A stretch of 64,000 nt of DNA, taken from positions 10,434,001-10,498,000 of the forward strand of contig OX415252.1 in assembly GCA_948329865.1 (NCBI GenBank). The letters run 5' to 3'. Each line of letters opens with the position of its first letter. Positions within the stretch are counted from its first letter, which is position 1. The DNA is from Linaria vulgaris. Lineage: Eukaryota > Streptophyta > Magnoliopsida > Lamiales > Plantaginaceae. The notes below the pieces were generated by a model, which did not search any database, was not told the origin of the DNA, and saw only the letters and a list, made by a program, of their open reading frames with translations. The position numbers and the translations under genes are program-made. Positions 1 through 10,282 of this stretch are shown in pieces.

Positions 1-2
1 TC

Positions 3-749
3 TATGTCACTGCAAAGCAGGGTACCGTCATATGGATGGTTAACCAACTTTCTCAAAAACTCGAGGCTATGTGCAGTAGGCCCGACATCGGCTCGTCTCT
101 CATATTTGGTGCCTTCACACCACACGCTAGGAAGCGCATCAAACTCACCAGTCGTCCTTTCCTGGATGTACATATACTCGCACTTATTTCCATATCCGTA
201 GCTAGATTGAGTATATTGCACGAACCTAAGCCCCGCCTGGGCTCGCACACAGAAGAACCCTCTATCACCACCCTTTCTGTTGACCATGACACTAAAGAGC
301 TCCGATAACTCGTTAGCTCCGCAAGGGGCATCCAACGCCCTCATGACACAAATGGAAGCTACAATGTACCCCAGGGAATTAGGGGATAACTGTCCCAAGC
401 AGACCCCGATGCTTGCTATGATAGCACTAACCGCAGGATCAATCGGGAAGCACAACCCGTTCTTGAAGTGCTTGGCATTAACAGTAATGCAGCCTTTTGG
501 TGGCGTATGCATTCGTTGATCGGCACGAGGGAATATGACCTTATACCCCTCGGGAATGTTATACTCATCGGAGTAATAACCAACATGATGAGGGACATGA
601 GATGTCATGTCCTTGTACTTCTCAGAGGTCTTATATTTCGGGGGGCTGACCTCAAAGCCCCATTCATCCACATTAGGGTCGGCAGCTTCGAGCGGAGCAG
701 AAAATTCAGCACCGCCCTGTTCACCAGTCAGTTGTTCAGGTCCAAACAT
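3..749 (-). pseudogene. Antisense-ORF protein fragment of a Tat-like retroelement
   Basis: An open frame of about 249 codons runs without a stop from an ATG at 749 to the window edge, so it is partial. Its middle (about 430-540) reads RMHTPPKGCITV, then a stretch ending in LSPNSLGYIVASICVMRAL. The gene at 29522-31973 reads RMHTPPPGHMTV and later LTPSSYENLIGFIIVLKAL at the same spacing, so the two are homologous. This is the N-terminal globular domain of the plant 'putative gypsy-type transposon' protein family (established knowledge; molecular function unknown). An acidic lead of about 75 residues precedes it. A TGA just upstream of the ATG lies at the junction with the SIRE Copia sequence near 765, so the 5' part of the gene and its element are lost. 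It is unusually well preserved among its decayed neighbours. An alternative reading as a free-standing domesticated gene cannot be excluded. Confidence 0.7.
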
Positions 750-794
750 CTCATTTTCGGATCATAGCCAAATGGAATGGAGGTACCTCTAAAC

Positions 795-1486
795 TTGATG
801 AGGTACTAAACATGAGTAATACAGGTACATGTGGTCTGGGATTTATTGAGAAACCTTCCCCTTCTAATGTTAATTCTGCCTATTTAACTACAAGCTTTGT
901 TAAAGAATCTGGTAATATGAGTTCTGATACCATTAACACTGTAAAAAGAAAACCTACTTTTATCTGTTAGTACTGCTTTCAACCAGGACACATTAAACCA
1001 TTATGTAGAAAATTCATAAAAGAATGTGGTATTAAAACAACCTATGTGTCCAATGTTAAAACTACAACAGGTTCTGATGTTAGACTAACATTAGGTGCAG
1101 GACAGAAAAGTAGAACTTGCGTAGAAAAAGCTATAACCTCTAAGAATAAAGTAGTATGCAATGTTGTTCTCTATGCTGTGTACTCTAACCTTCCAGGTAA
1201 GTGGTACTTCGACAGTGGATGCTCAAGACACATGACAGGCAGCAAAGAGAATCTTGAACAAATGATACCTTTAAGTGCTGGAACAGTGACCTATGGAGGT
1301 GGCACCAAAGGAAATATCAATGGCAAGGGGATACTGGATGTTGATGGATTCCCACCCCTGAAGGATGTGTTGTTGGTAGAAGGTCTAAAGGCAAATCTAA
1401 CCAGTATCAATCAGCTGTGTGATGATGACTTACTGGTTACATTTGACAAAGTATCTTGTGATGATTCCCACCCCATGATAGGGATA
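795..1486 (+). pseudogene. SIRE gag C-terminus and aspartic protease
   Basis: The frame reads KLDEVLNMSNTG near 795, then a CCHC zinc knuckle around 962-1012 (C-x2-C-x4-H-x4-C with CFQPGHIKPLC). The knuckle contains an in-frame TAG at 968-970 between its two first cysteines. The same frame continues through a linker into the Copia protease signature WYFDSGCSRHMTG (about 1203-1240), whose DSG is the catalytic triplet. The tail LTSINQLCDDDLL is typical of SIRE. Gag would coat the genomic RNA and the protease would mature the polyprotein. A frameshift at about 1465-1485 separates this part from the integrase frame. A copy of the element's 19-bp dyad at 1076-1093 is translated here as DVRLTL. Confidence 0.85.
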
Positions 1487-2145
1487 ATGTTCTTGTTATG
1501 ACGGGTACTAGATCCAAAGATAACTGTTACCTAGCCCAAGAGGAAGCAGAATGTTTCCATTCCAAAATAGATGAGTCTTCTCTATGGCATAGGAAACTTG
1601 GACATGTTCACTACATAAACCTTGAGAAATTACAGAAAGTAAATGTTGTAAGAGGCTTACCTAAGCTGTCTTGTCCAGGTAAGCTTGTGTGTGGTAATTG
1701 CCTCAAGAGTAAGCAAACCAGAGCTGTTCATACACCCCTACAGGTACAGAGTGCTAATCCTATATCTAGTATGTGTTTTGAATTGCTTCACATGGACTTA
1801 ATGGGTCCAATTAAGGTAAGTAGTCTTAGTGGTAAGAAATATGCCTTTGTGATTGTAGATGACTTCTCTAGATACACTTGGGTAAAATTTCTTAAAGAAA
1901 AGTCTGAAGCTTTTGATGAGTTCAAAATTCTTTGTGCTAGTAATAAAAACTTATATTGCTCTTATGTGACTAAGATTAGGTGTGATCGTGGTAAAGAATT
2001 TGAAAATGCTAGTTTTGATAACTATTGCAATGCTAACGGTATTTTCCATGAATATTCAACTCCTAAGACCCCTCAACAGAATGGGATTGCTGAGAGAACG
2101 AACAGATCTCTTCAAGAGATGGCCAGAGTTATGCCCAAATGCTAA
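1487..2145 (+). pseudogene. SIRE integrase: zinc-binding domain and catalytic core
   Basis: An open frame of about 215 codons starts in RSKDNCYLA. It holds the GAG-pre-integrase HHCC zinc domain (LWHRKLGHVHY ... CGNCLKSK, about 1588-1710). The rve core follows: HMDLMGP (first D), RCDRGKEFEN (second D) and PQQNGIAERTNR (catalytic E) in conventional order and spacing, so the DDE triad is present. The frame is lost at about 2140 (ARVMPKC then stop) through an indel; the continuation NAKDVSKRLWAEAL is in another frame. The product would join element cDNA to chromosomal DNA. It lies between the protease frame and the integrase C-terminus. Confidence 0.88.
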
Positions 2146-2609
2146 AGATGTATCCAAAAGACTCTGGGCTGAAGCTTTAATACTACTTGTCACATTAGTA
2201 ACAAGGTGTATCTTAGACCAGGAACTAACATGACTCTTTATGAACTCTTGAAGGGTGTGAAACCAAATATTGCATATTTTCATGAATTTTGACGTGACTG
2301 TTATCTGCTTAATGACAGGGATTATCTGAGTAAATTTGATCCAAAAAGTGAAAAATGCATCTTTGTAGGATACTCAGCCAATAGTACTTCCTTTAGAGTA
2401 TACAATCCTAGATTGAAGACGATTCAGGAATCAGTGAATGTTATGTTTGATGATATAGGTATTGATGACATCTTAGTTCCAAATGTTGAACCAACAGTGG
2501 AAACCGAGAATGTTAGTCCTGACAATGTTACACCAACATTGGAACTAGAAGCTGGAAACACTGAACATGGGACAGGTAACGATGTTAGACTAACACTAGT
2601 GGGATATGA
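2146..2609 (+). pseudogene. SIRE integrase C-terminus and linker before RT
   Basis: Conceptual translation in shifting frames gives LWAEALILL, then TLYELLKGVKPN, a stop at about 2290, then CIFVGYSANSTSFRVYN and KTIQESVNVMFDD. These are the conserved residues of the Copia integrase C-terminal region. A hydrophilic linker follows, with another 19-bp dyad copy at 2581-2598 read as DVRLTL. The segment ends in the 9-bp target GGGATATGA (2601-2609) of the MITE and resumes at 3566. Confidence 0.75.
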
Positions 2610-3283
2610 GGTTAAAAATCATTTCGCACCCTTAAATTAGTCATTTTTATCACTTTGCACCCCCAAAAAGAATTAAATACAGTTTGCACCCTCAAATTAC
2701 AGTTATATTATCACTTTGCACCCCCAATTATATTTTCAGCATTTGACCCATTTTAAGAGGGGGTAAAATCGCCATTTAACATATACACAACATTTATATT
2801 TTTTTTCAAGATCTATATTAATATAAACACATCAACTTCACAACATTATATATTATATATATATACATATATATCTTTTATTATATATTTAATAATATTT
2901 AAAATTATAAAAAAAAATAGAAATTCTTTCATCTTCACACACACACGCAAATACATTTAAAAAATACTATTCATCATCTTCGCAAAAATCAGGGGTGGTG
3001 CTGGCGTTTATGATCAACACGAATTTGGGTCTGGTAGGGGCGGCGTTGGGGGGTGACGGGAAGTAGGTGGAAGATGATGAATAGTAATTTTTTAAAAATG
3101 TATTTTTTTAATATTTAAATAATTCTTATAAATTGTTAAAAATATAAAAAAGAATTGTAAAAGCTATAAAAAAAATGGTTATATATATTTATATATTTGT
3201 GTGTGTGTGTGTGAAGATGAAAGAATTTTTAAAGTATTTTTTTGTTTTTATAATTTTATATATTATTAAATATATAATAAAAG

Positions 3284-3317
<34 letters not shown>

Positions 3318-3556
3318 ATGTTGTGAAGTTGATGTGTTTATATTAATATAGATCTTGAAAAAAAAATATAAATGTTGTGTATATGTTAAATGACGATTTT
3401 ACCCCCTCTTAAAATGGGTCAAAGGCTGAAAATAGAATTGGGGGTGCAAAGTGATAATATAACTGTAATTTGAGGGTGCAAACTGTATTTAATTCTTTTT
3501 GGGGGTGCAAAGTGATAAAAGTGGCTAATTTGAGGGTGGGAAGTGATTTTTAACAT
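2610..3556. mobile_element. Mutator-like MITE with long terminal inverted repeats
   Basis: The 947-bp insertion is flanked by identical 9-bp copies GGGATATGA (2601-2609 and 3557-3565), the TSD size of Mutator-like elements. The ends are inverted copies of GTTAAAAATCA(C/T)TTC. The arms pair for roughly 340 bp on each side (left from 2610, right to 3556) and carry matched blocks such as TTTGCACCCCCAA. A second inner inverted pair (about 2949-2981 and 3072-3107) encloses a GC-rich core at about 2982-3071, unlike the AT-rich arms. The right side has an extra AT-rich stretch (about 3108-3205) without a left partner. No ORF is present, so the element would be non-autonomous. The family name is inferred from TSD length and TIR length only. 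Confidence 0.8.
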
Positions 3557-3565
3557 GGGATATGA

Positions 3566-4048
3566 TGTTAGACTAAGAGCAGAAGAATCTGACTCAGAAC
3601 ATGAAGTTGCCTCTGAACCTAGAAGATATCCCCCAACTAGAATTCAGAAAGATCATCCAACATCCCAGGTAATAGGTGAACTCACTGAACGGGTAAGGAC
3701 ACGCAACAAAGAAAGACTTGATTATCGAGATATAGTTAAATTGCGTGTCTGTATGAACTTCACATGTACTATTGATAAAGCCTCTTGTTTTGTCTCCTTT
3801 GTAGAACCTAAGAATGTAAATGAAGTCCTCCTTGATAACTTTTGGATTAATGCCATGCAGGATGAACTATTACAGTTTACTAAGAATAGAGTCTGGATAC
3901 TGGTACCTAGACCACCTAATGATAATGTAATAGCGACAAAGTGGATATTTTAAAACAAGAGTAATGAGGAAGGGGTCGTAGTTAGAAACAAAGGTAGACT
4001 AGTTGCTCAAGGGTACATACAGGTTGAAGGTGTAGATTTTGATGAGAC
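3566..4048 (+). pseudogene. SIRE reverse transcriptase, N-terminal part
   Basis: After the MITE the frame resumes through a hydrophilic linker into EPKNVNEVLLDNFW and AMQDELLQF, then ATKWIF. A stop follows at about 3952, then GRLVAQGYIQVEGVDFDET. These are the first conserved blocks of Copia RT (fingers). The gene is cut at 4048 by the Athila insertion and resumes at 21453 with FAPVARIES, which rejoins the reading FDET-FAPVARIES expected of Copia RT. The 5-bp GAGAC at 4044-4048 is repeated at 21453-21457. Confidence 0.85.
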
Positions 4049-5568
4049 TGTTGTGGATAAATTTGCAAGTGCACGAAATCGTAACAAATAATAAAGTGAA
4101 ATATAGGGTTGTCGATCCCGCGAGGAATAAATAATTAATTACCAAAATTTATTAACGATAATTTTATTTGAGAAATCGGATTTCAGATTGTTCAAGCGAA
4201 AAGATTAACAATTTACTAACTACAGTAAAAACTTTTAACAAAGTATGTCGTTGAGACAATAGAATAACAAGAGTATTTCAATAAATAAGTGTAGACAATA
4301 AGAGAAGTGCTGGGAATCATGATTTCACCGTCATTAATCTGATCTAACTTTTAATTAAGCATATTATTACGAGTTTCACGTTCAAATTTGTTGTTGGTTA
4401 TCATCATTTATGCTTTATGTACTCTTTCTCAAGTTATACATAAATTCTACAGCTTTACAACTAGAAAATGAGTCTAGTTATGAAAATGTGCACATGTATG
4501 TTCGGTGGTGATTTTATCAACCACGTAAAAACGATAGATATATTTCTATTCTATTGAGAATTCACATGATTTACTTCAAAGCTATTTCACAACAATCTCC
4601 TCCCGGTTTCAATTAGATCCTTAGTTCATCCAAAAGTTGGCCAGAATGTTAGAAGCATTATATTCACAAATAAATACACCAACTATTTTGATATCGTAAC
4701 AATACGTTTTAATTAAAGATTAGATCATCGCAATTAGGCTACGTCACTATCCCAACAAAGTAAATTTAGCACATAATGTAATATAGAACAAGACTATAAG
4801 ATAAATATAACAACATAAAGTAAAAAGAGAAAAGTAAAGAGGGTTTAGAGATCGTTACAGATTTTTACTTGTGTAAAGCCTCCAGTGGACTCCCCCGTAC
4901 AAACTCCAAATTACTCCTCCAAAATTATAAACTACTAGTGAATACTACTACTATAGAAAGACTATTAAGTGAAGAAAGAATGAAGAAGATTGGTGTGTTG
5001 AAATATGGAAAATGTGAGGTCTATTTATAGTTGAAGCAAAAGCCTAAGACGACATCTCGACCATTCATCTCGTTTTGATCCAATGGTCCAAAGTTGTCAT
5101 ATAATTGATGAATTATTGATCACAAAAGTCATATAATTAATGAATTATTGATCACAAAAGTCATGACACTCTAGAGTCTTCCATTTGGAAGCTTGCAAGA
5201 CTGAATATAGACCATTGATTAGCCTTTTTGATCCGACAGTCATCGAGCGCCCGAATTGCGCATGTACATTTCAGCTTTGCGCAACTTCACCGTTTTGGTT
5301 ATAACTTTCTGTCTAGATGTCGGATTCACAAACTGCTTGTTGTGTTGGAAACTAGACATCTGTGGCTTTTTCAGTGATATAAAGAACCAAACATAACATA
5401 ATCTACACAGGTGTCGGTGAGTTTATGAAGTTTCAGTTCTTGATTGACAAAGCATATTTCAACCTACTAAGCATGAAAACAAACATAAAAATAACACAAA
5501 ACTATCAAGAATAATCAATTAAACAAGTGTAAAAGTATAATAATGGTGAGTATTTCCCGAGCTCATCA
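4049..5568 (-). repeat. Athila 3' LTR (left copy)
   Basis: This 1520-bp direct repeat of 19935-21452 has TG...CA ends. In element sense (minus strand) a TATA box, CTATAAATAG, lies at about 5021-5032. The inside neighbour starts with CCCCCAAACTT (5570-5580), the complement of the polypurine tract used for plus-strand priming. Confidence 0.9.
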
Positions 5569-7022
5569 CACCCCCAAACTTGTTCATTTGCTTGTCCTCG
5601 AGCAAAATGCTTAAAGCAAGCAACGCAACGTTCTAGACTAAAAAAAATAAAACAAAGCCAGAATAAAAAATTATTTCACATTATCATTTAAATCATGGAT
5701 CAATTTTGAGAGTTGCTTTACTGTTTGATGAGAATGCAAAGAATCAGAGAAATGACACACTCGTTCACAACCTGGCGGTTAATCAAGTTTTCACAAACAA
5801 ATCTCCATGTGCAACGTGTGAACAAAAAATGCAATGATTATTGAGCTTACTTGGATAAGATCAGCAAAACAAGTTCACCAAAGTTATTCATCCTAACTCC
5901 ATATGTATAACTTTCACACTATCTCTCTGCTAATCTGAATAAGATCCACTACAGATCAATATAACTTTTTCAGCTTGTAACATTAGGCTCGGGTATGGGC
6001 TCACTGAAGGATAAGTAAAAGCAGAGCTAGAGACGTAAGATATTACATTCAGAAATCTCTTGCTCTTCTGTTCTTTCTCCTTTTCTTTCTTCACAACATT
6101 TCATATCCCTCATTTCTTTCTCTTTTTTTTCTCTTTTTTTTCATTGATCTTCATATTTCTCTTTTGTTTTTTTGACATTTTTTTCCACATATTTCCTTCC
6201 ATTTCAAGTTCCTGAATGCAACCCAGTCTCTAGAAGGGTAGGATAATTGTTTGTGGCTACACGGGATAGGTAAATGGGCTCATAAAAAAAAGCTTTAATG
6301 AAAGGCTCAGAGGGGTTCTGGTGATTAATTTATTTGTGAAGGGTATGGCTTGAAAGGCTCAAACGTGTTAAAGAAAAGATGGCCTAAATCATTTCTGTAG
6401 TGAATCATCATCAACGATTTTTCTTCAAGAGGTGATCAATTATTTATAAAGCTCGGGTGTATCTCCCTTAGTTTACTTATCTTCATAACCGTTCTCCAAG
6501 TATGCTCAACCGCCAATGCAAATCAATGTGTGAAAATTGTATATAAAGATAGGCATGCTCAAACATAGATTAAACGAGACGTTGTTCACATAGTATATCA
6601 TGCTCATCATCATCACAAAAATAAACACAGGTATCAAATTTCTCATCATTAATCCATAATTTGAACAATTATGTGAAGTAAAGTGGTTGTTTTTTTTTAA
6701 CCAATATAAAGACAATAGAAGCCATCACAATCAAAAATATCCCCCAAACTTAGATGAGACATTGCCCATAATGTCTAAAACCAAAGAAACAAATATAAAC
6801 AATAATAAAAACGATGGCACCGAATAGGAAAATAGTTGTTGTGATTGTGGCTCACATCTTCCTCTGGTTTTACGTCCAGAAATGGCATAAACGCCTTCTA
6901 TGAGTCGAGGATTGGCTTCCCATACAATACAACTGAAAATAACAATAAAAAAAGAACTAATATGGGTTGCCTCCCAAGCAACGCTTGATTTATAGTCATC
7001 GGCTTGACTTCTGGTAATGACT
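5569..7022 (-). other. Athila 3' non-coding region between integrase and 3' LTR
   Basis: About 1.45 kb separates the integrase stop from the 3' LTR. I find only short, unconvincing frames (the longest about 69 codons at 6506-6715, low complexity). There are poly-T tracts at about 6060-6190 and a second purine-tract-like CCCCCAAACTTAG at about 6742. Many Athila elements carry an env-like ORF here; it appears absent or eroded beyond recognition. Confidence 0.7.
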
Positions 7023-8160
7023 TCAAGTGGAATTATGTAGAGTCATGGATGTTTTATGTCTCTCAAACTCGCCTCCGATGTAGTGCTTCAGTATGTGCCC
7101 GTTAACTTTGAATGCTTCCTTATCATTGTTTTGAATTTCAACAGTTCCATATGGAAAGACTATCGTGATTGTAAATGGGCCAAAACATCTTGATTTCAAC
7201 TTTCCAGGACAAAGTCGAAGACGTGAGTTATACAAAAGTACTTGTTGACCAGGCTCAAAATCACGTTGTAGAATGCGTTTATCATGCCATCGCTTTGTTC
7301 TCTCTTTGTAGATTTTGGCATTTTCATAAGCTTCATTTCTGAATTCTTCCAAAACATTGAGTTGTAGCATTCTCTTTTCTCCAGCCAGTTTCATATCCAT
7401 TTTCAGGCTGTTTACATCCCAATAAGCTTTGTGTTCAAATTCGACCGGCAAGTGACAAGCTTTTCCAAAAACCAAACGATATGGTGACATTCCAATTGGA
7501 GTTTTGTTAAGCAGTGCGATAAGCCCAAAGTTCATCATCAAGGTTTTTGGAGCAATCTTTTCTTGAAGAATTCATTGTTTTCTCCAATATTCGCTTTATT
7601 TCCCTGTTTGAGATTTCCACTTTGCCTCTGGTTTACGGATGATAAGTGGTTGCAACTTTGTGGCGTACTCCATATTTAGCTAATAAAGATTTAAAGCAGT
7701 GGTTAAGGAAGTATTTACCTCCATCACGGATGATTGCCCTGGGTGTGCCATATCGGGTGAATATATATTTTCGAAGAAAATTGATCACCACCTTGGCATC
7801 ATTAGCTGGTAAAGCAATGACTTCCACCCACTTTGAGACATAGTCAACTGCTACCAAAACGTATTTGTTGTTGTATGACGAATGAAATGGTCCCATGAAG
7901 TCAATGCCCCAAACATCAAATAATTCAAATTCAAAAATATTATTCAAGGGCATTTCATTACGTCTTGAAATATTTCCTGTCCTTTGACATCGATCACACG
8001 AAGTAACAAAAACATAAGCATCTTTAAACAAAGTTGGCCAATAAAGTCCACACTGAAGTACCCTCGCTGCAGTTCTTGTTCCACCAAAATGTCATCCATA
8101 TTCTGAAGAATGACAGTGTTGTAATACCACAATAATTTCTTCTTCTGGAACACATCTTCT
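7023..8160 (-). pseudogene. Athila integrase
   Basis: Two blocks are visible. At 8031-7633 the zinc-domain end (CDRCQRTGNISRRNEMPL) leads into the core with WGIDFMGPF (first D), VAVDYVSKWVE and IIRDGGKYF (second D). The frame breaks at about 7630 after ATTYHP. At 7541-7023 the core end and C-terminal domain follow, with GMSPYRLVFGKACHLPVE, RWHDKRI and LYNSRLRLCPGKLKSRCFGPF. The catalytic E region between the blocks carries stops. The C-terminal block is a long intact frame of 172 codons. Order and wording are those of the Athila integrase; the protein would integrate element cDNA. Confidence 0.88.
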
Positions 8161-8301
8161 TAGAAGTTGATCATGACAGTGCTTGTAGAGGTATGGATCA
8201 TCCCACAAAAAATGTTTGACTTCGGAAAAGAATTTCTTCTTCTGCTGGTAAGTTAATTCAGATGGAATAATATTGCATGCAAGGTAATTAACAATATCAG
8301 C

Positions 8302-8640
8302 TTACCATGGAGTATTGGTTGTCTGCATAGCGTATAGCCTCTCATCAGGAAATTCTTCATTGATTGGTTGAAATTCATGTGCTTCTTTAACTTTCAACCG
8401 TGATAGATGATATGCAACAACATTTTCTGAGCCCTTTTTGTCACGGATTTCCACGTCAAATTCTTGAAGAAGCAGGATCCATCGAATCAACCTTGGGTTT
8501 GCATCTTTCTTTGAAAGCAAGTACTTGATTGCTGAATGATCTGTGTACACAATAACTTTAGAACCAATCAAATATGAACTAAATTTATGAAATGCAAAAA
8601 CAATTGCTAATAACTCATTCTCTGTTGTTGCATAATTCAT
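8302..8640 (-). pseudogene. Athila RNase H domain
   Basis: The frame reads NYATTENELLAIVFA, VIVYTDHSAIKYL and LQEFDVEIRDKKGSENVVAYHLSRL. These are the Ty3/Gypsy RNase H motifs holding the catalytic E and D residues; the usual VADHLSRL reads VAYHLSRL, so the last catalytic D is replaced by Y. The domain would degrade template RNA in the RNA-DNA hybrid. It is separated by a stop (about 8669-8671) from the RT part upstream. Confidence 0.88.
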
Positions 8641-8670
8641 TTGAGTGTCACTTAGAGTCCGACTAGCATA

Positions 8671-9161
8671 CTAGATCACAAGTAAGAATTTGTTATTTCT
8701 TTGGCCCATCACTACTCGAATAGCATAATCACTTGCATCGTACATCAGTTTGAATGGAAGATTCCAATTGGGAATGGAAATTACTGGTGCTTCTGTTAGC
8801 TTTCTTTTCAGCAAGTTGATAGCTTTGTGACATTCTTCATCAAATGTGAAAGTGGATTCCTTTGCCAACAAGTTGCACAAAGGTTTTGTGACTTGAGAAA
8901 TTTTTTTGATGAAACACTTGTAAAATCCTTCATGTCCAAGAAAACTACGAATACCTTTTACTGATGTAGGAGGTGGAAGTTTTTCAATTACCTCAATCTT
9001 GGCTCGATCAACATGAATGCCTCTGGCAGATATATGATGTCCTAGGACAATTCCTTCTTGTACCATGAAGTGACACTTTTCCCAATTTAAGATCAAGTTT
9101 GTTTCTTCACATCTCTTATTTAGTTTTCGATAGTCAATGCACACCCTCCATCCAGTATTTA
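8671..9161 (-). pseudogene. Athila reverse transcriptase with catalytic core deleted
   Basis: In minus-strand order the frame reads CIDYRKLNK and passes directly into RCEETNLILNWEKCHFMV. It then continues as LGHHISARGIHVD and SFLGHEGFYKCFIKKIS to YDASDYAIRVVMGQ. In intact Gypsy RTs about 90 residues lie between YRKLN and the LNWEKCHF block, including the palm, the PFGL motif and the YVDD/FMDD catalytic box. They are missing at about 9117-9120 without a frame change. The polymerase is therefore dead independently of the nested insertion at 9162, which lies only about 40 bp away. Confidence 0.88.
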
Positions 9162-9662
9162 TGATTTGACAATAGACCGTATGATATATATATATGCGGG
9201 TCGGTTACAAGAGAGTAATCTAATAGCTTTACAAATCTATTTCAAATCAGACCTACACTAGGTATCTCGCGTAGACTTGGTCCGGAACCTGTTTCTCAAG
9301 GTCGGGACTTCACCGAAATGCATGCTGGTGCTACGTCAGGGATGAGTCTTGATATGATGTCGGGGATGAGTCTCGATATGATGTCGGTGGTCAGGTAGTT
9401 ATAGGAGGCTGAGAGATGACGTGGACAAAACCATATCGAATATCTATGTCAAGTATAATATCGAATATTGTTATTCGATGTGATGCGGGTAAATTGAGGT
9501 GAGGAATTCTCAAGCTTTCTCGGTGCACAGGGCGGGGTATTTATAGGTGAGGCTGGTGTATGTCGAATCCTATACTCGATGTCATATCGGAGGCGATCCC
9601 TGATATGGTCGTTCGTGGGCCGTGGTCCAGAATGGGCCCAAATGCTAGAAACCTCCATATCA
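9162..9662 (-). repeat. Tat-like 3' LTR (left copy)
   Basis: This 501-bp LTR has ends TGATTTGAC...CCATATCA. It contains a local 26-bp duplication (GGGATGAGTCT..., about 9340-9390) not present in the right copy. In element sense the TATA box is at about 9535-9548 (CCTATAAATA). Several CGAT/ATCG motifs (ATATCGAATA, ATTCGATGT) lie at 9433-9490 and 9570-9610. Confidence 0.88.
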
Positions 9663-10282
9663 TGTAGTCCCCCAATTTGGGGATTATTATCTTAGGGATA
9701 AGAATTCGCAAATTTAGTTTTGAATTTTCGGGTTACCTGTACCCCACGTCCCCTAGTTCGAAGGACGAAAATCAAAAATGCGGGAAGTGCACTTGGAACT
9801 AGTTTTGTGCGCTCCCCAGTGTAGTTACCATATTGTATGAGGTCCTCGTTCGAACTCTATGTTGTTTAAAACGCACGATCTTGCAAATTCGGATACAAAT
9901 AAATAAAACGTATGATAGTCCCCTCATTTTTTTTTGTAGTGTTAAGTTTGGGTCGAGCCCTCTGTTACGCTTGGTGCCATTTCTTATTTGTACGCTGAAC
10001 TCATGTCGAAAGTCATATCGAATATGAGTCTCGATGTAGTCATCCATTTGGTGCATTTAATGTTGCAGGCCCCAGGTTTTGTTTGTTTATAAAAGTCGGT
10101 ACATGCTGTGTCATCTTGCGCTATTTTATTGCCCCCCGTTGTCGCTGTCGGAACTATGTCGAATTTGATGTTGGTAAATTTCCCCGATATCTTATTCGAT
10201 CTCAATTTCGATCTATCTTTCGATATTTCTTCGATATTTTGTGCATTTTTGTAATAAATCGCCTTAGTTGTTTTGCAGAAGG
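9663..10282 (+). promoter_or_regulatory. Upstream region of antisense gene (promoter with CGAT motif cluster)
   Basis: The region separates the PPT and LTR from the antisense start. A TATA box, TTATAAAA, is at about 10087-10094. CGAT-type motifs shared with the element's LTR cluster on both sides: CATATCGAATATGAG at about 10014-10028 and a run of TTCGAT/CGATAT copies at about 10155-10240. A probable acceptor (TTGTTTTGCAG) ends at about 10278, just before ATGGTTCG, suggesting a 5' UTR intron. The promoter role is inferred. Confidence 0.5.

Noticed and set aside
6506..6715. A 69-codon minus-strand frame in the Athila 3' region as a possible env remnant
   Set aside because: Composition is driven by poly-T and CAT repeats; no signal peptide or known env motif and no partner frame.
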